64,000 bases of DNA. Source: Tuwongella immobilis. Its GTDB lineage: Bacteria; Planctomycetota; Planctomycetia; Gemmatales; Gemmataceae. The notes below the pieces were generated by a model, which saw only the letters and a program-made list of their open reading frames with translations, did no database searches and was not told the origin of the DNA. The stretch is from the NCBI RefSeq assembly GCF_901538355.1, contig NZ_LR593887.1:248001-312000 (forward strand). Reading direction: 5' to 3'. This document shows positions 18,378 through 26,794 of this stretch, piece after piece. The position numbers were made by a program, and so were the translations under genes. Position 1 is the first letter of the stretch. Each line of letters starts with the position of its first letter.

Positions 18378-18534
18378 CGATTCCCCCTCATGGACCGCCG
18401 GATTTTGTAGCTTAGCCGGTGGTCCGATTTCCGGGGTCCATTATACCAGATCAGCGATACGTCGGCCGGTTGAAGAAGTGCCTCTTCCTGGCATATGATC
18501 GGTGCAATCGGTTCTGAGCGTCATTACGTATCTT

Positions 18535-18735
18535 TCTGCATCCCTGGCACCTCCGGAAGCGACCTGTTCCCGCTCAAGCCCATCGGTGCGGCCAAGGCCA
18601 CGGATTGGGAAGCTGGTGGGAGGCCTGCCGCCCTGACCTGCAAGTCGTTGAGTAACGCTCATTGGGGAAATCGGAAGTGAGTCGAACGCCAGTCGTCTTG
18701 TCGAGCTGATCGATGATGTTGGCCCAGATGCATCG
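18535..18735 (+). repeat. Linker-type leader block
   Basis: Contains CCCATCGGTGCGGCCAAGGC, GATTGGGAAGCTGGTGGGAG and the frame E-SNASRLVELIDDVGPDAS, the start of the linker that precedes many tips. It continues directly into the left inverted repeat. Confidence 0.7.
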
Positions 18736-18738
18736 CAG

Positions 18739-18870
18739 CTGGTAAAGAAAGACGTAGAACCAACTGACAGCAGCTGAACGACAGCACGCCATCGATTACC
18801 TTTACGATAATCATCCCGGTAGCAATCTCCGAGGCCACACTCCCTCGGCAACGACCCCCTTCGAGTAGCA
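18739..18870 (+). pseudogene. Toxin-tip remnant
   Basis: After the linker the frame reads LVKKDVEPTDSS then a stop. A one-base shift gives RQHAIDYLYDNHPGSNLRGH and a stop about 50 bp before the next gene. It is a short, frameshifted tip end with no recognised family. Confidence 0.45.
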
Positions 18871-18917
18871 TGTGTTCTTGCTGGCCTCGCTGATCGCTAC
18901 TTCGTGCAGAACGTCAC

Positions 18918-19163
18918 ATGGACTTCAATGCCGAGATCGAATTGCTTCGCAACCATCTGCTTCAGCATGGGCTATTTCCGATTGCGTGTGTGGAAAGCGG
19001 GACGGTTGGTCGCGGCGACGATGAGAGCCTCGTCGTCCACTTTTCCAAACACTCTCCACCGCTTCCGGGAGAGGAGCATCTTGAATATTTTGATAATCCG
19101 TCCACAATTTGCGTGTCTCTCAATCTGCGAACGGGCAAGATCACGATTCATGAGCAGATGTGA
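18918..19163 (+). CDS. Small predicted immunity protein (left copy)
   Basis: 81 aa (MDFNAEIELLRNHLLQHGLF...), no family recognised. It follows a tip remnant and is preserved intact in both copies of the inverted repeat; the other copy is 58454-58699 with about two amino-acid changes, which argues that the protein is under selection. Confidence 0.55.
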   Translation: MDFNAEIELLRNHLLQHGLFPIACVESGTVGRGDDESLVVHFSKHSPPLPGEEHLEYFDNPSTICVSLNLRTGKITIHEQM

Positions 19164-19199
19164 CCGGTAACATGAGCAATGCCGTCTTGGTATTGGATC

Positions 19200-19437
19200 T
19201 CCCTCTGATCCCCGCATCCTCTGTGGCAACTCGGTCCCACTCCAGCCCGTCGGGTTGGCCAAGGCCATGGATTGAAAGGAGGAGGCCTGTAGCCGCCCGG
19301 ACGGTGAACGTTGTTGGGACGAAACGGCTCATGACAGACGAAGGTGCCGACATCCGGTGTCTCGCGGACAAGTGATCGTTCGCAAGAACGGAGTTTACAT
19401 TCCCGACGACATCGCGTTTTTTGAGGCCAAGAGCTGA
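19200..19437 (+). pseudogene. Vestigial leader and toxin-tip remnant
   Basis: 19200-19300 is a degenerate leader block (GTCGGGTTGGCCAAGGCCAT). The next frame ends with QVIVRKNGVYIPDDIAFFEA and stops at 19437, 52 bp before the next immunity start. No family recognised; no linker is in frame. Confidence 0.45.
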
Positions 19438-19489
19438 TTCACCACCAAAACACCGACGCTGCTATTCTCAAAGTGAGAGGGGACAAACA

Positions 19490-19750
19490 GTGAACATCCA
19501 TGACTTGCTCAAGAGGTATGACAAGGGGCAGGTGACGGCGCTCCATCTCATGACGATCGTCATCAATCTGGTGGACGAATCCAACGCCGACTCGATCCTC
19601 TCGGCCCTGCCAGCGGAGGTTCTCGCGCACGTTCGGGACTTCGCCACTTGCTACGAGCCGGGACCAAAGATATCGATTGGCAGAGTTCCCGATCCCGGAC
19701 CCGAACGAGTGAAGTGCATTCGCCTCTGGTTTGACGCTTCGGCAACCTGA
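19490..19750 (+). CDS. Small predicted immunity protein (left copy)
   Basis: 86 aa from GTG 19490 (MNIHDLLKRYDKGQVTALHL), with GAGAGGGGAC upstream as ribosome-binding site. Acidic, helical, no family. Nearly identical copy at 57867-58127 in the right inverted repeat. Confidence 0.55.
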   Translation: MNIHDLLKRYDKGQVTALHLMTIVINLVDESNADSILSALPAEVLAHVRDFATCYEPGPKISIGRVPDPGPERVKCIRLWFDASAT

Positions 19751-19754
19751 TTTC

Positions 19755-19890
19755 CAGCGGCCTGAGCAGCAACCCATTCCCATTCCAGCCCATCGGTGCG
19801 GCCAGGGCCACAGATTGGGAACGAGGTGGGAGCCTGCCGTCGCCTTGACTTGCACGACGTTGAATAACTCTCATTCGGGAGATCGGAGGT
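19755..19890 (+). repeat. Linker-type leader block
   Basis: CATCGGTGCGGCCAGGGCCA and AACTCTCATTCGGGAGATCG are recognisable. Its first 40 bp belong to the inverted repeat. Confidence 0.6.
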
Positions 19891-20126
19891 GCTGTTCCCA
19901 CTCCTGGAAAACCGCCCGCCACTGCCCCAGTCGTTGGGAATGTGGTCTACCCCGACGGCACATACGTGCCACCCCAAGTTAACCCAAACGGAACTGGGAC
20001 GATCCGGCTCCACACGGTTACTGACCGCCCGATTGATCTGGCCCGGAAGCCTACGGGGACCGTAAGTTCTACGATGAAAAGCTCGGGATTGATCGATGGT
20101 ACATCGATTCTACGGGCGGAAAGTAA
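19888..20126 (+). pseudogene. Toxin tip, frameshifted
   Basis: Frame starts with the linker end VPTPGKPPATAP and runs through YPDGTYVPPQVNPNGTGTIR to IDLARKPTG. A one-base shift then gives DRKFYDEKLGIDRWYIDSTG and a stop at 20126, 20 bp before the immunity ATG. The tip looks like a short complete effector broken by a frameshift; family unknown. Confidence 0.5.
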
Positions 20127-20145
20127 CTCGCATACTGAGAAGGCC

Positions 20146-20598
20146 ATGAAAGCTGTCGAAGAAGCACTCACTCAGTACCGAGTTCTAGATGCGTGGTGGC
20201 CGATACCGCTCATCGAGGCACTTCAGCGTATCGACATCGCGCTGTGTATCCCCTGGGTAGCGGGCAGTATTCTCGATTTCCTTTCCAGGCAGCCCCACGA
20301 CCGTGCTGCCGTCATTTCAGAAGGAGTCAATCGAGCAGTCGCAGCCATGTCTACCGACGAAACACAGCACCTTCTGCGAGAGTACGATGCTACTTTACAC
20401 CCTGATCGCGACAATGTCCTCGTTAGCTATCGGCATCTGGTCCAGGGGAAACAGTTCCTACTTCGTGGCAACGTCACCGGCCTCCGGACCCAGATCACTT
20501 GGGCTTTGATTTTTCTCGGCGACTGTGATTACTCCCGCCAAACCAATGTTCAGTTCGTGGTCGACAACTTCTTGCGGCTGATACCTGTGCTGCACTGA
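20146..20598 (+). CDS. Predicted immunity protein
   Basis: 150 aa from ATG 20146 (MKAVEEALTQYRVLDAWWPI). Helical and soluble. The Y...WWPIPLIEAL segment resembles YWPITLLNEL in the next immunity protein (20989-21447), so the two may be distant relatives. Follows a frameshifted tip. Confidence 0.55.
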   Translation: MKAVEEALTQYRVLDAWWPIPLIEALQRIDIALCIPWVAGSILDFLSRQPHDRAAVISEGVNRAVAAMSTDETQHLLREYDATLHPDRDNVLVSYRHLVQGKQFLLRGNVTGLRTQITWALIFLGDCDYSRQTNVQFVVDNFLRLIPVLH

Positions 20599-20624
20599 AA
20601 TGCAAGGCTGATCTGTATCCCAGC

Positions 20625-20745
20625 TGTCCCCCTGCGGCAACCCGTTCCCGGTCAGCCCAACTGTGCGGCCAGGGCCACGGATTGGGAGCATGGTGGGAGC
20701 CTGCCGCCTCCGCGACAGTGTACGTTGAAGAGCAACTCTCATTTG
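20625..20745 (+). repeat. Linker-type leader block
   Basis: Contains GGCAACCCGTTCCCGGTCAG and GATTGGGAGCATGGTGGGAG, ending near AACTCTCATTTGGGAAAATG where it fuses to the next tip. Confidence 0.6.
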
Positions 20746-20985
20746 GGAAAATGGACAACGTGCCGAAGCTCCACCCGGATATGAAGTACGTTTCCGAGAT
20801 CGAGTTTCCTAACGGGGGCGTGAAGGCCGATTTGACGGAAGTGTCATCCCGAACCACCAATGGGAATATTCCCTCCTACGCTGGGCGTAACGATCACACG
20901 GATATGGGAGGTCAAGTGGACCTACGATCCGGCGAAAGGCTTTGATGTTCCAACGCTGGTCGAAGTTCCTGTCACTGGGAGGTAG
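20718..20985 (+). pseudogene. Toxin tip, frameshifted
   Basis: Leader frame runs into KMDNVPKLHPDMKYVSEIEF and VKADLTEVSSRTTNGNIP. A shift near 20870 is needed to enter LGVTITRIWEVKWTYDPAKG and the end VEVPVTGR, with stop 20983-20985 just before the immunity ATG. Effector family not recognised. Confidence 0.5.
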
Positions 20986-20988
20986 ATC

Positions 20989-21447
20989 ATGTCGCTTCAA
21001 GAGGCTACGGCAGCGTATGAGGCCGGAGATCTTTATTGGCCGATCACGTTGCTGAACGAACTGGAGGACGCAAGGCAGGGGCGCGGGTTCGATTGGGTCG
21101 TCAGTTGTGCCGTAATGTTCCTTGAAAGGGCTGATGGTGAGGATCGGAGATCGTTGCTGCAATGGGTGCAAGATGTAGCAGCCGCGAAGGAGAGCCGGAA
21201 CCTTGCCGGTCTTCGTGAGAAGAGCCTTGAGATTTGGCACTTGCAACGGGACCAACGACACACCGCCGTGTCCCATCTTTATGCTGCTTTGCTCGATTTC
21301 CTCGAAGGTAACTATCGGGAGTATCGGAAAACGATTTTCTACGCAATCAGTGCATTGAGCCGTGACCCAGCTTTCTCTCAAGCCGGCCTGTCGATTCCCG
21401 AAGAGGTTTTCGTGAAGATGCGGACTGGCACAAGCCCGATGCCTTGA
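20989..21447 (+). CDS. Predicted immunity protein
   Basis: 152 aa, helical, starting 3 bp after the toxin stop (MSLQEATAAYEAGDLYWPIT). A likely distant relative of 20146-20598. Intact although its toxin is frameshifted. Confidence 0.55.
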   Translation: MSLQEATAAYEAGDLYWPITLLNELEDARQGRGFDWVVSCAVMFLERADGEDRRSLLQWVQDVAAAKESRNLAGLREKSLEIWHLQRDQRHTAVSHLYAALLDFLEGNYREYRKTIFYAISALSRDPAFSQAGLSIPEEVFVKMRTGTSPMP

Positions 21448-21524
21448 GCAGCCGACGAGAGGGGATTGAAAATACGACTGGTACGACAGATTCGCCGGGA
21501 CACCGATCTGAGCCTGCCTTTGTG

Positions 21525-21728
21525 TATCCCTTCCGTCCTGGCGGCAACCCGGTCCCGGTCAAGCCCATCGGGTCGGCCAGGGGCACAGATTGGGAACGTG
21601 GTGGGAGCCTGATGCCGCCGCGACTTGCACGACGTTGAGCAACTCTCATTCGGGAAATCGGAGGTGAGTCGAACGGCAGTCGTCTTGTCGAGCTGCTCGA
21701 TGATCTTGGCCCGGCTGCATCGCTGCTG
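21525..21728 (+). repeat. Linker-type leader block
   Basis: Contains GGCGGCAACCCGGTCCCGGT, GATTGGGAACGTGGTGGGAG and the SRLVELLDDLGPAASLLVT linker frame leading into the next tip. Confidence 0.7.
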
Positions 21729-22211
21729 GTGACGAACCTTGCAACGCGAACGTTGACTGGCGGCAACTTGGAACGTAATGGGAACTTGGAACGTCTCGGG
21801 AAAACCGGGATGATCGACGATGATCCCCCTCCTGGAAAACCGCCTACCGTTGCCCCAGCCGCACCGAAGGGGCTGTCTGGACGCACCGGCCTGAGCTACG
21901 ACAACAAGCACTTGCAGAAGCATCTCCCCGACACACCGGAGGCGGCGAAGCTCCTCAAGAAAGGTGATGCGGCACACGTGTTTACTGACGAGGTTACTCT
22001 TCGCCGGGGCGAGGCCGAGATCATTGCCCGTGGCAAGAGCACAGGTGTTGTGCGTGGTACGGAACGGTACGGCCTCCGGTTCGATGAGCCGGTTGGCTAC
22101 CGAATCGATCCTGTAACAGGAAACAAGCTTCCACTTCACGATGGTGAATTGACACTTGATCCAACAACAGGAAAATATCATCTCATGCCGCGAACTCGGC
22201 CAGCAACCTAA
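21729..22211 (+). CDS. Linker-type cassette with conserved small toxin tip
   Basis: 160 aa. Linker NLATRTLTGGNLERNGNLER, then GMIDDDPPPGKPP, then a tip of about 110 aa: YDNKHLQKHLPDTP, VFTDEVTLRRGEAEIIARG, ERYGLRFDEPVGYRID, and PRTRPAT at the end. I have seen this tip pattern at the ends of other polymorphic toxins but cannot name the family or activity. No carrier in front, so probably a stored cassette. Confidence 0.6.
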   Translation: MTNLATRTLTGGNLERNGNLERLGKTGMIDDDPPPGKPPTVAPAAPKGLSGRTGLSYDNKHLQKHLPDTPEAAKLLKKGDAAHVFTDEVTLRRGEAEIIARGKSTGVVRGTERYGLRFDEPVGYRIDPVTGNKLPLHDGELTLDPTTGKYHLMPRTRPAT

Positions 22212-22224
22212 TAAAAGAACAACT

Positions 22225-22443
22225 ATGGCAAATGATTGGTATGAACTGTGGTCTAATGAGACATTAGATCCGCCCTACATTCTGATCGTTGTCTCCAAGG
22301 AGGGCGAAGACGGTGCAATAAACATTTACGACCCAAGAGAAGCAATGCGCCTTGTTTATGCCGCAGCCACCTATCAAGCTGCCAAAGATTGGCTTTGGGA
22401 AGATGAGTACACAAGGGTAGATGGTCGGATGTATCGAGAGTAA
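22225..22443 (+). CDS. Predicted immunity protein, first of a tandem pair
   Basis: 72 aa (MANDWYELWSNETLDPPYIL), acidic. It starts 13 bp after the toxin stop. A paralogue follows at once (22467-22687), sharing WYE.W..E.L..PYIL and W.EDEYTRV.GRM.RE. Confidence 0.6.
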   Translation: MANDWYELWSNETLDPPYILIVVSKEGEDGAINIYDPREAMRLVYAAATYQAAKDWLWEDEYTRVDGRMYRE

Positions 22444-22466
22444 TAGCAGCTTACTGGACCATCGAA

Positions 22467-22687
22467 ATGAGTCAACAGTGGTACGAAGTCTGGGCCGATG
22501 AAAGCTTGGCGACCCCGTACATCCTGCTCGTCGTGCCGGACGAGCGAATGGCGGGGGCGTGATCGTCCTCGATCCCAGGGAGGGATTGCAGGTGGTTCAC
22601 GCCGCACCGAGCTACGAGAATGCCAAAAACTGGCTACTGGAAGACGAGTACACTCGGGTCGAAGGCCGGATGGAAAGGGAGGAGTAG
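22467..22687 (+). pseudogene. Frameshifted paralogue of the preceding immunity gene
   Basis: MSQQWYEVWADESLATPYIL stops early at GAWGGGGCGTGA near 22560. A one-base shift restores GGGVIVLDPREGLQVV and NWLLEDEYTRVEGRM to the stop at 22687. It is a tandem duplicate, diverged and broken. Confidence 0.6.
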
Positions 22688-22729
22688 TTCCTACCCACAT
22701 CGTCTGGCCCCGCCGGGAGTCCATCGCTC

Positions 22730-22900
22730 GGCCTGTATCCCCTACCTCTCTGGCGGCAACCCGGTCCCGCTCAAGCCCATCGGGTCGGCCAGGGGCACGG
22801 ATTGGGAAGGTGGTGGGCACCTGCCGCCGCCGCGACTTGCACGTCGTTGAGAACCATCATTCGGGAAATCGGAAGTGAGTCGAACGCCAGTCGTCTTGTC
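22730..22900 (+). repeat. Linker-type leader block
   Basis: CCCATCGGGTCGGCCAGGGG, GATTGGGAAGGTGGTGGGCA and TCATTCGGGAAATCGGAAGT are recognisable. In this copy the linker frame is open back into the leader. Confidence 0.7.
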
Positions 22901-23395
22901 GGTCTGCTCGATGATCTTGGCCCAGATGCATCGCTGCTGGTGACGTACCTTGCAACGCGAACGTTGACTGGTGGCAACTTAGGACGTAATGGGAACTTGG
23001 AACGTCTCGGGAAAACCGGGATGATCGACGATGTTCCCACTCCTGGAAAACCGCCCGCTGTTGCCCCAAGAGGCGCACTCGACAGTTTTGTTCGACGCGA
23101 CCGAGCAGTCGTGCATCCGAACAATCCGGCTCTTCATAACCCGAATCCTCGGATCGGGAGAGCGCCGACCAATGTTACTTCTGGAGAGCGAGTGCTGGAA
23201 GGTGTCTACATTGATGATGTCGGACTTCCGCATGGCTGGCGGGCCTACTACGACCAACAAGGAAGACAAATCGCTCGAACCGACTTTGACCCTCGGGGCG
23301 GGCAGGCGTTCCCAAGTGTGCATCATCACACCTACCAGTACGGTCGTGGGGGAATAATTGCGAGAGACCACATTCCAGGAGAATATGTGCCATGA
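22802..23395 (+). CDS. Linker-type cassette with His-rich toxin tip
   Basis: 197 aa with leader-derived N-terminus. SRLVGLLDDLGPDASLLVTY and GMIDDVPTPGKPPAVAPR form the linker. The tip (about 105 aa) ends with YYDQQGRQIARTDFDPRGG and FPSVHHHTYQYGRGG, a His-rich pattern seen in some RNase-like or nuclease-like toxin tips; activity cannot be assigned. The stop overlaps the immunity ATG. Confidence 0.55.
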   Translation: MGRWWAPAAAATCTSLRTIIREIGSESNASRLVGLLDDLGPDASLLVTYLATRTLTGGNLGRNGNLERLGKTGMIDDVPTPGKPPAVAPRGALDSFVRRDRAVVHPNNPALHNPNPRIGRAPTNVTSGERVLEGVYIDDVGLPHGWRAYYDQQGRQIARTDFDPRGGQAFPSVHHHTYQYGRGGIIARDHIPGEYVP

Positions 23396-23763
23396 GCGAG
23401 CCAGCCCCGACTGAAAATGATACTGTCGAGCTATCGCATGTCGGATATCTTGAGAATTTGGAATTTAGCCAAGTAGTAAGTCCCGAAAAATGGTCAGGAC
23501 TTACATTGGTACTCAAACTGCGTTTCTCTTTTGAAGCTGATTCGCAATGTTCGCATTTGGAGTTTTACCAAGTGCAAGGATTGCGACTCAACCTGCCGAA
23601 TATGCTCTGTAGCTTCTTCGTTGAGATTCGGTCGATTGCCGAGATGCAGCTTGAAGACCAGCACTATCACGTAGTTGAAAGTGATCACGGAGCATTTTCA
23701 TTCTACTGCCACAGTTTCGTTGCAGTCTCCGATGGCAAACAGCCCCAGGACGCAACCCCATGA
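23392..23763 (+). CDS. Predicted immunity protein
   Basis: 123 aa, beta-rich, acidic (LEFYQVQGLRLNLPNMLCSF). ATG 23392 overlaps the toxin stop in ATGA, so it is translationally coupled. No family recognised. Confidence 0.6.
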   Translation: MSEPAPTENDTVELSHVGYLENLEFSQVVSPEKWSGLTLVLKLRFSFEADSQCSHLEFYQVQGLRLNLPNMLCSFFVEIRSIAEMQLEDQHYHVVESDHGAFSFYCHSFVAVSDGKQPQDATP

Positions 23764-23774
23764 GAACGTCCTGA

Positions 23775-23970
23775 ACCCTCCCGTCCCCGGCGGCAACTCG
23801 TTCCCACACAAGCCCATCGGGTCGGCCAGGGCCATGGAGTGGGAGCCGGCTGCCTTCGCGGCTGCGACCGTGCACGATGATGAGCCACTGTAATACGGGA
23901 GATCGGAGGTGAGTCGAACGCCAGTCGTCTTGTCGAGCTGCTCGATGATTTTGGCCCAGATGCATCGCTG
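23775..23970 (+). repeat. Linker-type leader block
   Basis: GGCGGCAACTCGTTCCCACA, CGGGTCGGCCAGGGCCATGG and GAGATCGGAGGTGAGTCGAA are present, leading into the VELLDDFGPDASLLVTN frame. Confidence 0.7.
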
Positions 23971-23973
23971 CTG

Positions 23974-24542
23974 GTGACGAATCTTGCAACGCGAACGTTG
24001 ACTGGCGGCAACTTGGGACGTAATGGGAACTTGGAACGTCTCGGGAAAACCGGGATGATCGACGATGTTTCCACTCCTGGAAAACCGCCCGCTGTTGCCC
24101 CAGCCAGTGGGAAGATCCCTGCGGGTGCGCCTGGCTCTGCTGAACACAAAGCTCTTCGCTGGCAGGAGTACAAAGCGAGGGGAGGAGACTGGAGCTTCGA
24201 GCGATGGGAAAAGACCTACGAACTTAACATGGAGCGTGCGACCAAAGCGTACGAAGCCGTAAACAAGTACCACGGTCAATTGGGTTGGGGCAAACGCGAG
24301 GTCACGATTGATGTCGAGGGTGTCCCTCGACGACTGGACATTGCGGACGTTGCTCGGCAACGTGGCGTGGAGTACAAAACGGGCTACCAAAGCCGAACGC
24401 AAGATAACCTCTGGGAAATCGCCCGCGACGAAGCGTTGGTGAAACAGGGGGGGGGCACATCGAGTGGGTGTTTGAGGGCGAGGCCAGCAAGCCGCTGATC
24501 GAGGAACTGACAAAAGCCGGCATCAAGCACTCCTTCAGGTGA
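23974..24542 (+). pseudogene. Linker-type cassette: PD-(D/E)XK-like tip with frameshift in a G9 tract
   Basis: Linker GMIDDVSTPGKPP, then a tip with HGQLGWGKREVTI, RRLDIADVARQRGVEYKTGY and IARDEALVKQ, homologous to the tip at 12.6 kb and carrying the same Asp...Glu-x-Lys residues. Nine G at about 24437-24445 throw the frame to an early stop (24498). Seven or ten G would give HIEWVFEGEASKPLIEELTK and end at 24542, 25 bp before the immunity ATG. Confidence 0.7.
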
Positions 24543-24567
24543 CGGCTACAAGAACAGGAACGCGATA

Positions 24568-25002
24568 ATGCAACAGACACTAAGCAGTCGTGACGATTTC
24601 GAGTACTGGCTGTCCAACATGGACGACGTACTCGAATCGTTTCTAGCCGGCCAGCCAGAGGAGATCCGGCGGCGATTGGACTTCAGCGGGCCTTCCCTCG
24701 ATGTCGTGGAGTCGATCATCCTTCGGATTTATCCTGATACGGATTCCATGCTCGAAGCCAGCCAGAGCCAATCCGTCAATGCCTTATCGTGTTATGTCGG
24801 GGAGACATTTCGGAAGACGCTTGGGGGCAAGTGGGACATTCGATTGGATGACCCCAAGTTCGCATTCGCCGGCCTTCCCATCCTTGTTGGAGGTCTAAAC
24901 CAAGCCGCCCCTCGATGCCCACTAACCTTGACCACCGCGACTGCTGATCGACGCACCGGCAACTACCTGAGAACCATCCTTGAGAACGCCGCTCGCAAGT
25001 AA
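24568..25002 (+). CDS. Predicted immunity protein for restriction-fold toxin
   Basis: 144 aa with [20 protein letters not shown] and a conserved end [16 protein letters not shown], homologous to 12150-12587. The same pairing of toxin and immunity family at two loci is strong evidence of a cognate pair. Confidence 0.7.
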   Translation: [144 protein letters not shown]

Positions 25003-25019
25003 CGCGGCGTCTTCTTGTA

Positions 25020-25222
25020 CCCCCTTGCTCTGTGCGGCAACTCGTTCCCGCTCCAGCCCATCGGGTCGGTCAGGGCCACGGATTGGGAAGCTGGTGGGAG
25101 CCTGCCGCCCGCCCTGACCTGCACAATGTTGAATAGCTCTCATTCGGAAGATCGGAGGTGAGTCGAACGCCAGTCGTCTTGTCGAGCTGCTCGATGATTT
25201 TGGCCCAGATGCATCGCTGCTG
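25020..25222 (+). repeat. Linker-type leader block
   Basis: CCCATCGGGTCGGTCAGGGC, GATTGGGAAGCTGGTGGGAG, TCATTCGGAAGATCGGAGGT. Linker frame as at 23.97 kb follows. Confidence 0.7.
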
Positions 25223-25800
25223 GTGACGAATCTTGCAACGCGAACGTTGACTGGCGGCAACTTGGGACGTAATGGGAACTTGGAACGTCTCGGGAATACC
25301 GGGATGATCGACGATGTTCCCACTCCTGGAAAACCCTCCGGTGTTGCGCCAAGGTCTCTTGGGCATTTTGCGAAGTACAGGGGAGTCTTATCGCAGGTAG
25401 ACTGAAAGCTCCGGTCAACGAGATCACTGTTGGGAATGGTCAGAAGTACCAAGGACAACGTGGCTTCCTCGACCGAGGTGGCGAGCGACATTCGCCTGGT
25501 GGAAGAAGCGCTCGGCAACGTGAAAAAGCCTGCTCCGTGGGACGGGGAGTGTAGCGAAATCGAGAATCTCACCCGCATCCTCGATGAACATCTCCAAATC
25601 AAGCCCCTCGAACAAGCCAAAGAGGTTTTCAAGGGGGCTACCTCCGAATCTGCATTTGTTGGGCATGCTGGTGATCCCGCGCATGGCACAAAGCAATGAG
25701 CGGGTGCTTCATGAGTAGATGTGCTGAAAGTGTTGTAAAATATTCTAATAATAGATGCAATGATTCAGTTGCGAGGTTGATTGAAGTTCGACTCAAGAGT
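25223..25800 (+). pseudogene. Linker-type cassette: probable YwqJ-like deaminase tip, multiply frameshifted
   Basis: The linker ORF (GMIDDVPTPGKPSGVAPRSL) ends at 25405. Another frame gives APVNEITVGNGQKYQGQRGF, and a third (25430-25699) contains APWDGECSEIENLTRILDE, which resembles the C-x-E-x-x-A/N core of YwqJ-like nucleic-acid deaminases. The downstream SUKH-3-type protein, a known partner of such toxins, supports this. At least two frameshifts are needed to join the pieces; inactive as it stands. Confidence 0.45.
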
Positions 25801-25823
25801 GCATGAAAATTACGGAATGAGAA

Positions 25824-26282
25824 ATGTTAATCGCTAACCCGACTATCATCGAAATCTTGACTGCGAGTGGATGGTCTGCTGGACGCTCCGTCGATATTTC
25901 AAATTGGGTAAGTCAATTGGAAGACGCTGGCTATGAAATGAACACGATGTCGCTACTTGTCTTGTCCTCTTTGGGCGGCTTGACAATTCATCCTGATTCT
26001 TCTGACTCACAGGTATACTCCCCTTCACCGATCCGATTTGATCCAACTCTGTTGAAGTGGCTGCCAAGACCGCTGCCTTGGGAATACCAACTTGGAACTG
26101 TCCTGAGTCCACTTGGCGAGTGCTATGACGATTCTTCCTTACTCATTGGGAACGATGGCCGATTGTATGCCAACTGGGATTCATTCATGGAATGCCTCGG
26201 AGAGAATTTTGAGGATTCGCTTTGTACACTCCTTTTGGCTACGAAACGCGGAACGAGGCTTAAGCTCCAGCAATCAACCTGA
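25824..26282 (+). CDS. SUKH-3-type immunity protein
   Basis: 152 aa. The SUKH-3 pattern is clear: ILTASGWSAGRSVDISNWV, then a VLSSLGGLTIHP stretch, IRFDPTLLKWL, LSPLGECYDDSSLLIGNDGR and LGENFEDSLCTLL. SUKH proteins are a large immunity superfamily, and SUKH-3 is typically paired with nucleic-acid deaminases. The cognate toxin upstream is broken, so this is a retained immunity gene. Confidence 0.8.
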   Translation: MLIANPTIIEILTASGWSAGRSVDISNWVSQLEDAGYEMNTMSLLVLSSLGGLTIHPDSSDSQVYSPSPIRFDPTLLKWLPRPLPWEYQLGTVLSPLGECYDDSSLLIGNDGRLYANWDSFMECLGENFEDSLCTLLLATKRGTRLKLQQST

Positions 26283-26344
26283 TCCCACTCTACCAGAAGG
26301 GCTTTTCGCCGAAGAGCCGCGTCTGATGGTACGGCTGCTTTCTG

Positions 26345-26509
26345 TATCGCTCCCATCCCGCAACAACCCGTTCCCGGTCAGCCCATCGGGTCGGCCAGGG
26401 CCATGGATTGGGAAAGCGGAGGGAACCTGCCGCCGCCGCGACTTGCACGACGTTGAGCAACTCTCATTCGGGAGATCGGAGGTGAGTCGAACGCCACTGG
26501 GCGCGAACG
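26345..26509 (+). repeat. Linker-type leader block (shortened)
   Basis: CAACCCGTTCCCGGTCAGCC to GGAGGTGAGTCGAACGCCAC, then fused to a PGGNLGRYG linker. Bases 26436-26766 form a 331-bp direct repeat with 29234-29564. Confidence 0.65.
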
Positions 26510-26785
26510 TTGCCTGGTGGCAACTTGGGACGTTACGGGGCTGAGACGTTTGAACTGGAAACAGGTAATCGATTGCCGATCGAGGCTGTCACAACAGCAG
26601 CGCATGAATACCGCCACCTGCTCGATGGTGTCGCTGCGCCGCTGTCGCCACGCGGTGTTCCGACCACTCAGTGCCATGAATTCAACGCATTTCAGCATGG
26701 GAGGAATGTTCTTGACTGGCAGAATCCCGCCGTGCAACGAATGTTCGGGACTCGTCCCAGCGATGCTAACCTCGCCACGGAGTAA
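26510..26785 (+). CDS. Zincin-like (HExxH) toxin tip, short form
   Basis: 91 aa. The linker PGGNLGRYG is followed by a zinc-peptidase signature AVTTAAHEYRHLLDG (His32, Glu33, His36) and CHEFNAFQHGRNVLDWQ, which could give the third ligand. It ends with PSDANLATE. The sequence is nearly identical to the tip at 29.3 kb up to PSDA, after which the two differ. Confidence 0.6.
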   Translation: MPGGNLGRYGAETFELETGNRLPIEAVTTAAHEYRHLLDGVAAPLSPRGVPTTQCHEFNAFQHGRNVLDWQNPAVQRMFGTRPSDANLATE

Positions 26786-26794
26786 AGAACGAAT

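Larger units (their letters stand above)
17202..18440 (-). mobile_element. IS3-family insertion sequence
   Basis: About 1.24 kb. Candidate terminal inverted repeats are TGGCCCCCAATTGCCAGACC at the left and, on the complement of the right end, TGGACCCCGGAAATCGGACC. Two overlapping-frame ORFs lie inside. I see no convincing target-site duplication. It sits at the switch from minus-strand to plus-strand cassettes. Confidence 0.8.
18739..19796. repeat. Left copy of a 1.06-kb inverted repeat
   Basis: Matches the complement of 57821-58878 with about 1% differences and no length change. It carries two small immunity genes and two toxin-tip remnants. The two copies enclose 38.0 kb. Confidence 0.85.

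Noticed and set aside
17195..18445. Target-site duplication for the IS3 element
   Set aside because: Bases next to the proposed ends (GAAG at left, TTAT at right) do not match.
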